Positions 22,835 through 30,326 of a stretch of DNA of 35,711 nt are shown here, piece by piece (position 1 is the first letter of the stretch; each line of letters begins with the position of its first letter). The translations under genes and the position numbers were made by a program. The DNA is from Nocardiopsis listeri (GTDB lineage: Bacteria; Actinomycetota; Actinomycetes; Streptosporangiales; Streptosporangiaceae): assembly GCF_020741345.1 (NCBI RefSeq), contig NZ_DYZD01000052.1, positions 1-35,711 of the forward strand, in the 5' to 3' direction. The notes beneath the pieces are model-generated. The model searched no databases, was not told where the DNA came from, and was given only the letters and a program-made list of their open reading frames with translations.

Positions 22835-23266
22835 TCATCCTTCCGTTTCGGCCAGCCCGTCGATGATGTCGTCCAGGACCAGTGACCGGTCCGAACTCGA
22901 CATCAAACGCAGTTCCCGGAGCGCGGGAACGGTGTCGACACCTTCGGGCCCCGTCACCGTGCACACGCGCATGCAGTGCTGGGTGGGGGCCCACCAGAAG
23001 TCCCGTTCATCGATGGGGGCGATGCGGTACACCGTCGCGGGGTACTGGGACGGTCTGCTGGGTGAGTGCCATTGCTGGACACGGGCGAGTACGAATCCGG
23101 TGATCAGGGAATCGAAGACGCCGTCCGACGCCAGGTCGGCCAACGCGTCCTTGTCGCCCTCGGCACGGCAGGCGTCACACCCGGCGAGTTCCGCGCGCAA
23201 AAGCCAACGGGCGCGCGCGTGACCCACCTCTGGGTTCTTGAGCTTGCTCGGATGCCGGTGTCCCAT
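22835..23266 (-). CDS. Unrecognised 143-residue cytoplasmic protein
   Basis: It starts MGHRHPSKLKNPEVGHARARW and has a CDACRAEGD pair of cysteines near residue 33. Later features are PATVYRIAPIDERDFWWAPTQ and MRVCTVTGPEGVDTVPALREL. No membrane segment or signal is visible. TACGCT lies exactly seven bases before the ATG at 23266 and there is no SD, which suggests a leaderless mRNA. The zinc-ribbon gene follows. I cannot assign a family. Confidence 0.7.
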   Translation of the reverse strand: MGHRHPSKLKNPEVGHARARWLLRAELAGCDACRAEGDKDALADLASDGVFDSLITGFVLARVQQWHSPSRPSQYPATVYRIAPIDERDFWWAPTQHCMRVCTVTGPEGVDTVPALRELRLMSSSDRSLVLDDIIDGLAETEG

Positions 23267-23322
23267 ACACGGGAGCGTACGATGCCCGGCGGAACCGCGG
23301 TAGCCGGGGCCCATGGGCGATC

Positions 23323-23847
23323 TCAGCGTGTGTCGAAGGCCCGCTGGAAGACCGCGAGCGTGTCCTCGTCGAACAACACCATCTCCACCCTGGGCACCCG
23401 GACGGGAGCGGTGCTCAGTGCCCGCGCGGCGATCCTGGCCGCGGATTCCGGCGGCCACCGGTAGACCCCCGTGGAGATGGCGGGGAAGGCGATCGACTCG
23501 GCCCCCAGCTCCTCGGCGACCCGCAGCGACTCGGTGAAGCAGGAGGCCAATACCTCCGAGCGGTCCTCGGTGGTGCTGTACACGGGGCCCACGGTGTGGA
23601 TCACCCAGCGGGCCGGTAGGTTCCCCGCGGTGGTGGCCACCGCCCGACCGGCCGGCAACCCGCCGCCGTAGTGGGAGTCCCGCAGCGCCCGGCACTCCTC
23701 CAGGATCGCCCTTCCGCCCTTGCGGTGGATCGCCCCGTCCACCCCGCCGCCGCCCAGCAGCGAGCTGTTGGCGGCGTTGACGATGGCGTCCACGCGCTGT
23801 TCGGTGATGTCTCCTCGCGACAGGTTCACGCGCATACGTTCGGACAC
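23323..23847 (-). CDS. Macrodomain protein (O-acetyl-ADP-ribose deacetylase type)
   Basis: 174 residues. The MacroD signature is complete: LSRGDITEQRVDAIVNAANSS, then LLGGGGVDGAIHRKGG (the glycine loop and conserved Asp), HTVGPVY, and FPAISTGVYRWP at the diphosphate loop. Enzymes of this type deacetylate O-acetyl-ADP-ribose or remove mono-ADP-ribose from proteins, in the cytoplasm. I start at GTG 23847, preceded by GGGAG; longer frames have no SD. It is divergent from the BlaI-type gene. Confidence 0.94.
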   Translation of the reverse strand: MSERMRVNLSRGDITEQRVDAIVNAANSSLLGGGGVDGAIHRKGGRAILEECRALRDSHYGGGLPAGRAVATTAGNLPARWVIHTVGPVYSTTEDRSEVLASCFTESLRVAEELGAESIAFPAISTGVYRWPPESAARIAARALSTAPVRVPRVEMVLFDEDTLAVFQRAFDTR

Positions 23848-24012
23848 GGGTCCACTCCCTTCGCAAGACCCCGGACGTCGCCCGACGCCGGGGACAAGGA
23901 TCTCTCCGACTCGATGGGGCCCAGGACGCGAGCGCCCTTCGGCCCCTGGCGCCAAGGACTCAATACCCTTGCCCACAAGCCATCTTGAATTAACGTGGGG
24001 GTGCCACAGGCA

Positions 24013-24034
24013 GTAGTACTACCCGTCGTAGACT
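24013..24034 (+). promoter_or_regulatory. Promoter and likely operator of the BlaI-type repressor
   Basis: The palindrome GTAGTACTAC (24013-24022) and a second inverted pair CTAC (24019-24022) / GTAG (24028-24031) overlap TAGACT (24029-24034), the -10 box. BlaI-family repressors bind TAC/GTA-type dyads over their own promoters, so autorepression is likely. The -35 region is not recognisable. Confidence 0.5.
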
Positions 24035-24041
24035 CGTGAAC

Positions 24042-24404
24042 ATGAATCGGCTTGGCGAACTTGAACGCGCGGTGATGGATGTACTGTGGGCACGAAACGA
24101 ACCAATGACGGTTCGCGAGGTCGGCAAAGCGCTCGCAGAGCGGGACCTGGCGCACACGACCGTCATGACCGTGCTCGACCGACTCGCCAAGAAGAAGGTC
24201 GTCACCCGGGCACGTGAGGGCCGTGCGTGGCGGTACCGTCCGGCAGCCAGCCGTGAGAACTACGTGTCCGAGTTGATGTTCGACGCACTCGGTCAGACGA
24301 TCGACCGTGACGCGGCCCTGGCCGCCTTCGTCCAATCCATGGACGGCCAGGAGGCTGAAGCGCTCAGGCGCGCACTCGCGGAAATCGAGCAGCCAAGGAA
24401 CTAG
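24042..24404 (+). CDS. BlaI/MecI/CopY family transcriptional repressor
   Basis: 120 residues. The winged helix runs NRLGELERAVMDVLWARNEPMTVREV, then HTTVMTVLDRLAKKKVVTRAREGRAWRYRP; the C-terminal helices form the dimer and the site cleaved or inactivated in homologs. TAGACT lies exactly seven bases before the ATG, so the mRNA is probably leaderless. The M56 protease gene follows after five bases, the standard sensor-repressor pair. In Mycobacterium the equivalent BlaI controls beta-lactamase and respiratory genes; no beta-lactamase is in this window, so targets here are elsewhere. Confidence 0.95.
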   Translation: MNRLGELERAVMDVLWARNEPMTVREVGKALAERDLAHTTVMTVLDRLAKKKVVTRAREGRAWRYRPAASRENYVSELMFDALGQTIDRDAALAAFVQSMDGQEAEALRRALAEIEQPRN

Positions 24405-24409
24405 TCCGA

Positions 24410-25354
24410 ATGGTCAGTGCCGCACTCCTCACTCTCGTCGCGGTCAGCTGCCTCGTCGCCATGGAAGCTCTCCACCGGGCGAAGTGGCCTTCCCGCGGTC
24501 CCTACACGGCGGTCATCACCTGGCAGGCCCTCGGCCTGGCATGGGGTGTGTCCACCATCGGCGCGTTGCTGGCCTACGGTCTTTCCTCGTACGAACTCGG
24601 GGCCGCCGGCGGCAGCATGGCCATGCTCTCCGACCTGATCAGCGGCGAGTTCATACTCGCCGAGTTCTCCCAGGGGCTCGAAGGCATCAGCCACCTGGCC
24701 GCCGTCACCTTGGCCGTGATCCTCACCCTGGTCCTGTTCTGCGGACTGGTGGCCTCCTTCATCCAGGTCCTGCGTGTCCGTAGACGCCACCACGATCTCC
24801 TCGAACTCGTCGCCAGCGACCACCCCGACGTCCCCGGGGCCCGGGTGGTCGACCACCCGGCGGCCGCCGCGTACTGTCTGCCGGGCGTCCTGCGATCCCA
24901 GGTGGTGATCAGCGCGGGCGCCCTGGAGGTCCTGGACAACCGCGAGCTCGCCGCGGTCCTGGCCCACGAGCACGCCCACCTGCGTCAGCGCCACGACCTC
25001 GTGTTGCTGCCCTTCTCCTCCCTCAAGCGGGCCTTTCCCCGCGTACACCTCGTGCGCACCTACTACGAGAGCGTCGCGCTGCTCATCGAGATGTGCGCCG
25101 ACGATCAGGCCCTGCGCAAGAGTTCCTCACGCGAGCTCGCCATGGCGCTGCTGCGTTTCGGTGCCGCCGGGCCCGCACCAGTCCCGGCCGGCGCGATGGC
25201 GGCCGTCCGCCCCGCCGAACCCGCGGTGATGCTCCGGGTCAACCGCCTTTTGAGCCCCGACGACGAACTCCCCTACCACGCGGGGGCGGTCATCATGGGC
25301 TCCTCCGCCTTCCTCCTGGCCACGGTCACCTGCCTCTGGAACATTCCGGTCTGA
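24410..25354 (+). CDS. M56 family membrane metallopeptidase (BlaR1-like)
   Basis: 314 residues. Membrane helices near residues 3-18, 35-58, 95-122 and at the C-terminus surround the cytoplasmic protease domain, whose zinc motif AHEHAHLRQRHD has His186, Glu187 and His190; the later EMCADDQAL supplies the third ligand region. There is no extracellular penicillin-binding sensor domain, unlike BlaR1 of Staphylococcus, so the signal is sensed otherwise. It presumably inactivates the BlaI-type repressor encoded immediately upstream in response to cell-envelope stress. Confidence 0.93.
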   Translation: MVSAALLTLVAVSCLVAMEALHRAKWPSRGPYTAVITWQALGLAWGVSTIGALLAYGLSSYELGAAGGSMAMLSDLISGEFILAEFSQGLEGISHLAAVTLAVILTLVLFCGLVASFIQVLRVRRRHHDLLELVASDHPDVPGARVVDHPAAAAYCLPGVLRSQVVISAGALEVLDNRELAAVLAHEHAHLRQRHDLVLLPFSSLKRAFPRVHLVRTYYESVALLIEMCADDQALRKSSSRELAMALLRFGAAGPAPVPAGAMAAVRPAEPAVMLRVNRLLSPDDELPYHAGAVIMGSSAFLLATVTCLWNIPV

Positions 25355-25442
25355 CCCTCCGGGCACGATTATCGACGCCGGTCCGTTTACCGTGGAGAGC
25401 GGGCGGACCCCCGTTCGATCACGCGTAGCTCTGGAGTGAGTC

Positions 25443-25742
25443 TTGTTTTACTGGATCTGGCAGCTCATCTACCTGGTGACCTTCGTGGCCAGCCTCTACG
25501 CGTTGATCGAGGCGTTGCGGACACCGGCACAGGCCTTCGAGATCATGGACAAGCAGACCAAGAAGCTCTGGGTGATCCTGACCGGTGTGGCGTCGGGTCT
25601 GTCCCTTCTCGCGGTCCTGAGCGGCACGGGCATGTTCGTCATCCTGGGGCTGGTGGCCACGCTCATCTTCCTGCTGGACGTGCGTCCCGCGGTCAAGGGC
25701 ACGGGCGGTAACCAGAACAACGGTCCCTACGGGCCCTGGTAG
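25443..25742 (+). CDS. DUF2516 family membrane protein
   Basis: 99 residues with a TTG start preceded by GGAG. Two or three membrane helices are visible (LIYLVTFVASLYALIEAL, LWVILTGVASGLSLLAVL and MFVILGLVATLIFLLDVRP) followed by a short Gly/Asn/Pro-rich tail ending YGPW. This is the layout of the actinobacterial DUF2516 family, of unknown function. Its last 16 bases overlap the 3' end of the convergent lipase-like gene, and both stop codons lie in one hairpin. Confidence 0.88.
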   Translation: MFYWIWQLIYLVTFVASLYALIEALRTPAQAFEIMDKQTKKLWVILTGVASGLSLLAVLSGTGMFVILGLVATLIFLLDVRPAVKGTGGNQNNGPYGPW

Positions 25743-25744
25743 GG
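25725..25744. terminator. Hairpin carrying both convergent stop codons
   Basis: CCCTAC (25725-25730) pairs with GTAGGG (25739-25744) around GGGCCCTG. The TAG of the plus gene and the TAG of the minus gene each lie in one arm. The symmetrical hairpin could work as a bidirectional terminator. Confidence 0.4.
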
Positions 25745-28132
25745 GTCCGAACCCCGGTTCTCCGATGGTCGTTGGGCGGGCATGACCTGCCACATGGCCT
25801 CCGCGTAGGCGGGATCGCCGGTGTAGTCGGAGTGGCCGAGGATCTCCGGACGGCGGGCCTCCCCGGGTAGGGCGTCGTAGGAACGTGGATCCGGCAGTGG
25901 TTCGACCGTCGGCACGACCATCTCCTTCCCGTCGGGGCCGGAGCGGCGTACCGGCCCCGCGATGGCGTCGGTGACCCGCCACAGGTTGCGCCAGGACGAG
26001 ACCCTCCCGTTCAGGTCGCTGAAGGCCACCGGCCCGAAGTAGGCGGGGAAGTAGCGGGAGTACAAGCGGTCCAACGGTGACCCGTGGGTGATCAGCGCGA
26101 CCCGGTCGGCGCACTCCTGCGGCAACTGCCACACCGTGGCCGCCGCCAGCACCGAACCCTGCGAGTGCCCCGACAGCACCACGCCGGTGTCCTCCCCGGC
26201 CATCCGGCGCACCCTCGCGGTGAGCTGGGGGACGGCGCGTTCGGCGTAGGAGGGTGGTGCCAGCGGGTGGGCCGCCCGTGGCCAGAAGGTGCCCACGTCC
26301 CACACCGCTCCCACGGCCTGACGGGTCGGCCGGTCCCGGTAGGCGCTGCGGCCGATCCACACCAGCGCCACCAGGGCGGCGCCGCCCAGCAGCGAACCCA
26401 CCGCCACCAGCGCGTTCAGGGCGTCCTGGGCCACGCCCTGCAACCCTCCGGCGACCGCCATGGGGGCGTCCATCGGCCCGGCCTCCAGGTTCCCGGTGGC
26501 GATGGAGTACAGGGCCAGCCCCACCAGAGGCACGACCGGTAGCAGCAGCGCGCCCAGGATCTTCGGTATCGCTTCGGTCATCCGGCCCACGGCACGGGCA
26601 CGTGCGATGTCCCACGTCCGTCGGTCCCGGACGCTGCGTGAGTACAGCGCGGTGACCTTCGGCAACTGGGCCCGCACCTCCCCGCGCAGCCACAGGGCCA
26701 GGACCACCACCACGATCAGCACGATGATCGCCTGGAAGGCGAAGGCCAGCTGCAGCCAGGAGTAGGCGGTGGGTGGGGACAGCGCCAGGCAGTCGGCCTC
26801 CGGGGCGTCCATCGAGCCGCAGCCGCTCAACCACAGCGACCCCTGGTAGACCAGGGCCGCGGAGAAGGCGCCGCCCAGCAGGGTGCCCAACGCCGCGGTG
26901 GACGGGCCGGCCAACCCCCGCATGGCGGTGTACCGGTGCGGCCGGTCCACGGAGAACAGCACGAGCGCCGCCACCAACAGGATCACCACCAGGGCGCCCT
27001 GCACGGCGAAGAGACCGTTGAGCATGGTCCCGCTGCCGGGCAGTCGTCCCTCCGACACCCAACCCGGTCGTGGCCAGACCGTGTACACCGCGATGGCCGC
27101 GGTCAGTCCCAGGGTGGTGTCGCGCAGCACACGGCACAGGCGGTCGGCGCGCGCGTTCCATCGGGGGTCCTTGCCCGGGATCAACACGCTCGACGTGGCC
27201 GACAGCGCCACGAGCGCCAACAGGCCGGCCAGACCCGCTCCGACCGTCCACAGACCCGGGGCGTCCGGGAGCGGTGCCCCGCGCCCGCCCAGGTCGTGCA
27301 GCAGGGGCGGCAGGAGCAGCAGCGCCGCCACGGTGCCCACGGCGATCGCGATGTGCGCCGACCGCAGCCGCGCCATGATCTCGCTGTTGCGCCAGAAGTC
27401 GGGGTGGCTGAGTGGGGCGTCCTCGGCGTGCCGAGGCGGTACCGGCCCGGTCACCACCTCGTAGTCGGCCGCGGTCCGTCGGGACAACCGCCACAACACC
27501 ACCACGACCACCGCCGGCAGCACCGCGCCCACCAGCAACGACCTACCCGGCGCGGACAGTGGGGAGGACGCCGACGCGAGGAAGGCCAACCACGGCCGCG
27601 CGCGCACGCACTCCTCGCCCTGGCCGACGCACTGCCAGGCCACCAGGTCCATCCCCACCCCGGCGGCGGCCAGGACGATGAGCATGGTCAGCGAGAGCGC
27701 CAACAGCCGTACCCCGGCCCCGTAGGCGATGTTGGCCGCCCGGCGGGTTCCGGTCTGGCCGTCGTCCATCCGCCCCGGCCGCATCCAGTAGGCCACGTTG
27801 AGCATCATGAACGGAGTCAACAGGAGCCAGAAGGCGCGTGAGGAGGCGCCCGAGGTCAGATTGCCCCAGGCGAAGATCTCCCGACGCACCCCGGGCAGGG
27901 TCTCGGTGTCCGGCTTTCGTCGCCACCGGAAGAACCCGGCCAACCGGTCGCCGCCCACACGCATGGCGGGCTCCACGTCCAAGAGCTCCTCCGCGTGCCC
28001 ACCGCTCACCCCGTGGACACGCAACTCCACGCGGTCGTGGGCGCGTGATGGTTCAACGTCGGACTCGGCGGGGACGCGGGAGGCGGGTGCGCGGGTGGGG
28101 GGCTCGTGGAGGGGTTCGGCTGTGTCCGGCAT
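25727..28132 (-). CDS. Polytopic membrane protein with lipase-like alpha/beta hydrolase motifs
   Basis: 801 residues from ATG 28132, which has AGGA upstream. Near the N-terminus VELRVHGVSGGHAEELL (His40-Gly41) looks like the oxyanion strand of a lipase. About ten to twelve membrane helices follow (for example LLALSLTMLIVLAAAGVG, LQLAFAFQAIIVLIVVVVLAL and ILGALLLPVVPLVGLALYSI). Only then comes the nucleophile elbow VVLSGHSQGSVLAA (Ser near residue 655), a candidate Asp in LWRVTDAIAGPV and a candidate His in LGHSDYTGDPAY. The hydrolase fold therefore seems to be split around a membrane domain. A lipid substrate is likely but unproven. Its 3' end overlaps the convergent DUF2516 gene. Confidence 0.8.
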   Translation of the reverse strand: MPDTAEPLHEPPTRAPASRVPAESDVEPSRAHDRVELRVHGVSGGHAEELLDVEPAMRVGGDRLAGFFRWRRKPDTETLPGVRREIFAWGNLTSGASSRAFWLLLTPFMMLNVAYWMRPGRMDDGQTGTRRAANIAYGAGVRLLALSLTMLIVLAAAGVGMDLVAWQCVGQGEECVRARPWLAFLASASSPLSAPGRSLLVGAVLPAVVVVVLWRLSRRTAADYEVVTGPVPPRHAEDAPLSHPDFWRNSEIMARLRSAHIAIAVGTVAALLLLPPLLHDLGGRGAPLPDAPGLWTVGAGLAGLLALVALSATSSVLIPGKDPRWNARADRLCRVLRDTTLGLTAAIAVYTVWPRPGWVSEGRLPGSGTMLNGLFAVQGALVVILLVAALVLFSVDRPHRYTAMRGLAGPSTAALGTLLGGAFSAALVYQGSLWLSGCGSMDAPEADCLALSPPTAYSWLQLAFAFQAIIVLIVVVVLALWLRGEVRAQLPKVTALYSRSVRDRRTWDIARARAVGRMTEAIPKILGALLLPVVPLVGLALYSIATGNLEAGPMDAPMAVAGGLQGVAQDALNALVAVGSLLGGAALVALVWIGRSAYRDRPTRQAVGAVWDVGTFWPRAAHPLAPPSYAERAVPQLTARVRRMAGEDTGVVLSGHSQGSVLAAATVWQLPQECADRVALITHGSPLDRLYSRYFPAYFGPVAFSDLNGRVSSWRNLWRVTDAIAGPVRRSGPDGKEMVVPTVEPLPDPRSYDALPGEARRPEILGHSDYTGDPAYAEAMWQVMPAQRPSENRGSDPYQGP

Positions 28133-28245
28133 GTCAGCATCCTGCCACGCAGAGTCGTCGCGAAACAGCGCGATCTTCGAGCCTGTGGACAACTCGTGGG
28201 ACCGGAACCGGCCGGCGAGGGACTCGGGGCGGCCGGCCGGACGTT

Positions 28246-29262
28246 TCACTGCACCAGCGACTCGTCCTCCACGTCCCAGGTGTTGCACGCACTCGGTGAC
28301 TGGTCCTCCCACCCGGAGCGGGTCCACCCGATGCTGTTCTCCGAGGAGCCGTGCGTGCGCTTCTCGTCCGGATCGCCCTCCCGGTCAGCGGTCGCGGACG
28401 CGTCGTCCAACAGCACGTCGAGGTCGTGGTCGGACAACGGGTAGCTCACCCGCACCGAACCCAGGAACGCCCCCGCCAGACAGTTGGCCTGCAGCTCACT
28501 GCGGCGCGTCCAGGTGTTGCGGCCGGCGTCGTCCTCCTCCAACTGGCGCTGTTCGTGGTAGTACTCCAACAGCCCGGACTCGCCCTGCACGTGGTGGGCG
28601 TACTCGTGGGCCAACAGCGAGGCGTACACCACGCTCTCCTCGGCCCCGTTCCACTTCTCGACCACGTCCTCGGTACCGATGTAGATGGCACCGCCGGCAC
28701 GGCAGTAGAAGGCGCCGGCCGCGGAGGGGTAGGCGCGGCACGGGCTCACCCCGGGCTCGGTCCAGAACACCCGGTCCGGTGGGCTGAAGGCGATCCCCGC
28801 CCGTTCGAACTGGGTCTGCCAGACATCGTCCAGACAGTCGGCGACCTGGTTCAGGAACAGCTCCATCGAAGCCGGTTCGTGCACTTCCACGTCCGGCACC
28901 GGGCACGGCAGGGGGCTCAGTCTCCCCGTCTCGTAGAGCGGGTTGGCCAGCAACGCCACCTCTCCGCTGGGCCGGTCCGGCACCGATCGGCCCGGCAACC
29001 CCGACTGCCCGGTGGGGGAGTCCGATAGCGAACCGTCCTGCCCGGGTTTGTCCTCGCCGCTCTCGGCGCGCTCCAGAACGGTGTCGACCCCGGGTTCCGA
29101 GTCGTTTCGGACGGTGGACCACGACAGCAGGGACAACGCCAGTACGGCAACCAGCAGGCCGCAGACCACGCTGAACACCCGACGATTGTTCCGGTGCATC
29201 CGGCGCGCACGCGCCAGCCGGGAGGACTCGTCCGGTCCACCGTGGTCCCAGGCCGCGCTCAC
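28246..29262 (-). CDS. Neutral zinc metallopeptidase, membrane-anchored (copy 1)
   Basis: 338 residues from GTG 29262, with GAGGAG upstream; the GTG overlaps the stop of the upstream paralog by four bases (GTGA). A single N-terminal helix (VFSVVCGLLVAVLALSLLS) puts the rest outside. The peptidase domain (PF04228/YpfJ type) has LLAHEYAHHVQGESGL with HExxH near residue 217 and SELQANCLAGAFLG with the third ligand Glu. Four cysteines (PCPVPD, ADCLDD, PCRAYP, YCRAGG) may form disulfides. The family's substrates are unknown. Confidence 0.92.
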   Translation of the reverse strand: MSAAWDHGGPDESSRLARARRMHRNNRRVFSVVCGLLVAVLALSLLSWSTVRNDSEPGVDTVLERAESGEDKPGQDGSLSDSPTGQSGLPGRSVPDRPSGEVALLANPLYETGRLSPLPCPVPDVEVHEPASMELFLNQVADCLDDVWQTQFERAGIAFSPPDRVFWTEPGVSPCRAYPSAAGAFYCRAGGAIYIGTEDVVEKWNGAEESVVYASLLAHEYAHHVQGESGLLEYYHEQRQLEEDDAGRNTWTRRSELQANCLAGAFLGSVRVSYPLSDHDLDVLLDDASATADREGDPDEKRTHGSSENSIGWTRSGWEDQSPSACNTWDVEDESLVQ

Positions 29263-30287
29263 CGCACCAACTCCTCGCGGGCCTCCCACGTGTTGCAGGC
29301 GGCCGGATCCCTGCGATCCAACCCGTGTGCGGTCCACAGCCTGCCGTTCTCCGCGGAACCGTGCGTACCGGCACCCTCACGGTCGGAACGGCGGACGACG
29401 TCGTCGAGGATGTTCTCCCGCTCGCCCTCCTCGTAACCCAAGGACTCCTCGGCGGAACCGACGAACACCCCTCCCAGACAGTTGGCCTGGAGTTCGTTGC
29501 GTCGGGTCAGCTCGTCGGCGGTCTCGTCGTCGGAGTTGGCCCGCAGGGCGTGGAACTCGGCGAGCATCCGCGACTGCCCCTGTACGTGATGGCCGTACTC
29601 GTGGCTGAGCAGGAACGTGTACGCCTCGGGTTCCTCACTGCCGCCCGAAGCCGCCACGATGTCCTTGACCCCCAGGTACAGGCCCTGGTTGGCCTGGCAG
29701 TAGAACGCCGCGGTGCCTTCGCTCGGGAAGGGGCCGCAGGGGCTGTGTCCCTCGTCGTACCAGTAGATCCGGTTGGGAGAGCTGAACGGCAGCCCGGCCT
29801 CGTCGAAGTAGGTCGCCCAGGCCGTGTCCAGACAGTCGGCGATCGAGTGCACGAACACCTCGACCGAACGAGGGTCCTGCTGGTCCAACGAAGGTGGGGA
29901 GCACGTCACCTCGCCCAGATCACCCGCCGCGTACAGCGGGTTCTGTCCGAGCGGATCGTCGATGGGCGCGTCCGAATGGTCGGCCGGCCATCCCTCCGAG
30001 TCCGCGGACATCAGCTCCGTGGGATCGGTACCGACCGGGTCTCCCCAGGCCGGCTCGGCGCCGGGCAGCATCGCGGAGATCGCCAGGAATCCGGTGAACC
30101 CGACCGCGGCCAGCCCCGTACCGAGGGACAAGGACACCCCCAGCCCCATCCGTTGCAGGAATCCGCGACGTTCCGCCCAGGGATCGAAGTCCGGGTCCGG
30201 TCGCGGTCCCCTCACCACGGGCCCACGTCCGGCGGTCTCAGGGTCGTTCGGAAACACCGGATCACGAAGCCGCGGCGGGTGCCCCAT
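29259..30287 (-). CDS. Neutral zinc metallopeptidase, membrane-anchored (copy 2)
   Basis: 342 residues from ATG 30287 (GTG 30293 is possible; neither has a strong SD). The cytoplasmic part is longer than in copy 1, followed by a helix (LSLGTGLAAVGFTGFLAISAML) and the extracellular peptidase domain with LSHEYGHHVQGQSRML (HExxH near residue 228) and NELQANCLGGVFVG. The two copies share the whole domain architecture, including the NTWE/NTWD-type C-terminus, and are clearly tandem duplicates translated as a coupled pair. It is divergent from the DUF2207 gene. Confidence 0.92.
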   Translation of the reverse strand: MGHPPRLRDPVFPNDPETAGRGPVVRGPRPDPDFDPWAERRGFLQRMGLGVSLSLGTGLAAVGFTGFLAISAMLPGAEPAWGDPVGTDPTELMSADSEGWPADHSDAPIDDPLGQNPLYAAGDLGEVTCSPPSLDQQDPRSVEVFVHSIADCLDTAWATYFDEAGLPFSSPNRIYWYDEGHSPCGPFPSEGTAAFYCQANQGLYLGVKDIVAASGGSEEPEAYTFLLSHEYGHHVQGQSRMLAEFHALRANSDDETADELTRRNELQANCLGGVFVGSAEESLGYEEGERENILDDVVRRSDREGAGTHGSAENGRLWTAHGLDRRDPAACNTWEAREELVR

Positions 30288-30326
30288 GGGCACGGTCCGA
30301 GGGAAGACCGGATAGGCTCTCGCGTC

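Noticed and set aside
25419..27494. 691-codon minus-strand frame inside the lipase-like gene
   Set aside because: Out-of-phase shadow of the membrane protein; lacks hydrophobic segments and is dominated by Arg, Gly and Pro.
26936..27841. 301-codon plus-strand frame opposite the membrane lipase-like gene
   Set aside because: Antisense shadow with many His/Gln/Arg residues and no SD or family match.
29325..30326. Long upstream in-frame extension of the DUF2207 gene
   Set aside because: It is antisense to the second zinc metallopeptidase; the signal peptide begins at ATG 30327, which also has a TAGGCT box eight bases upstream.
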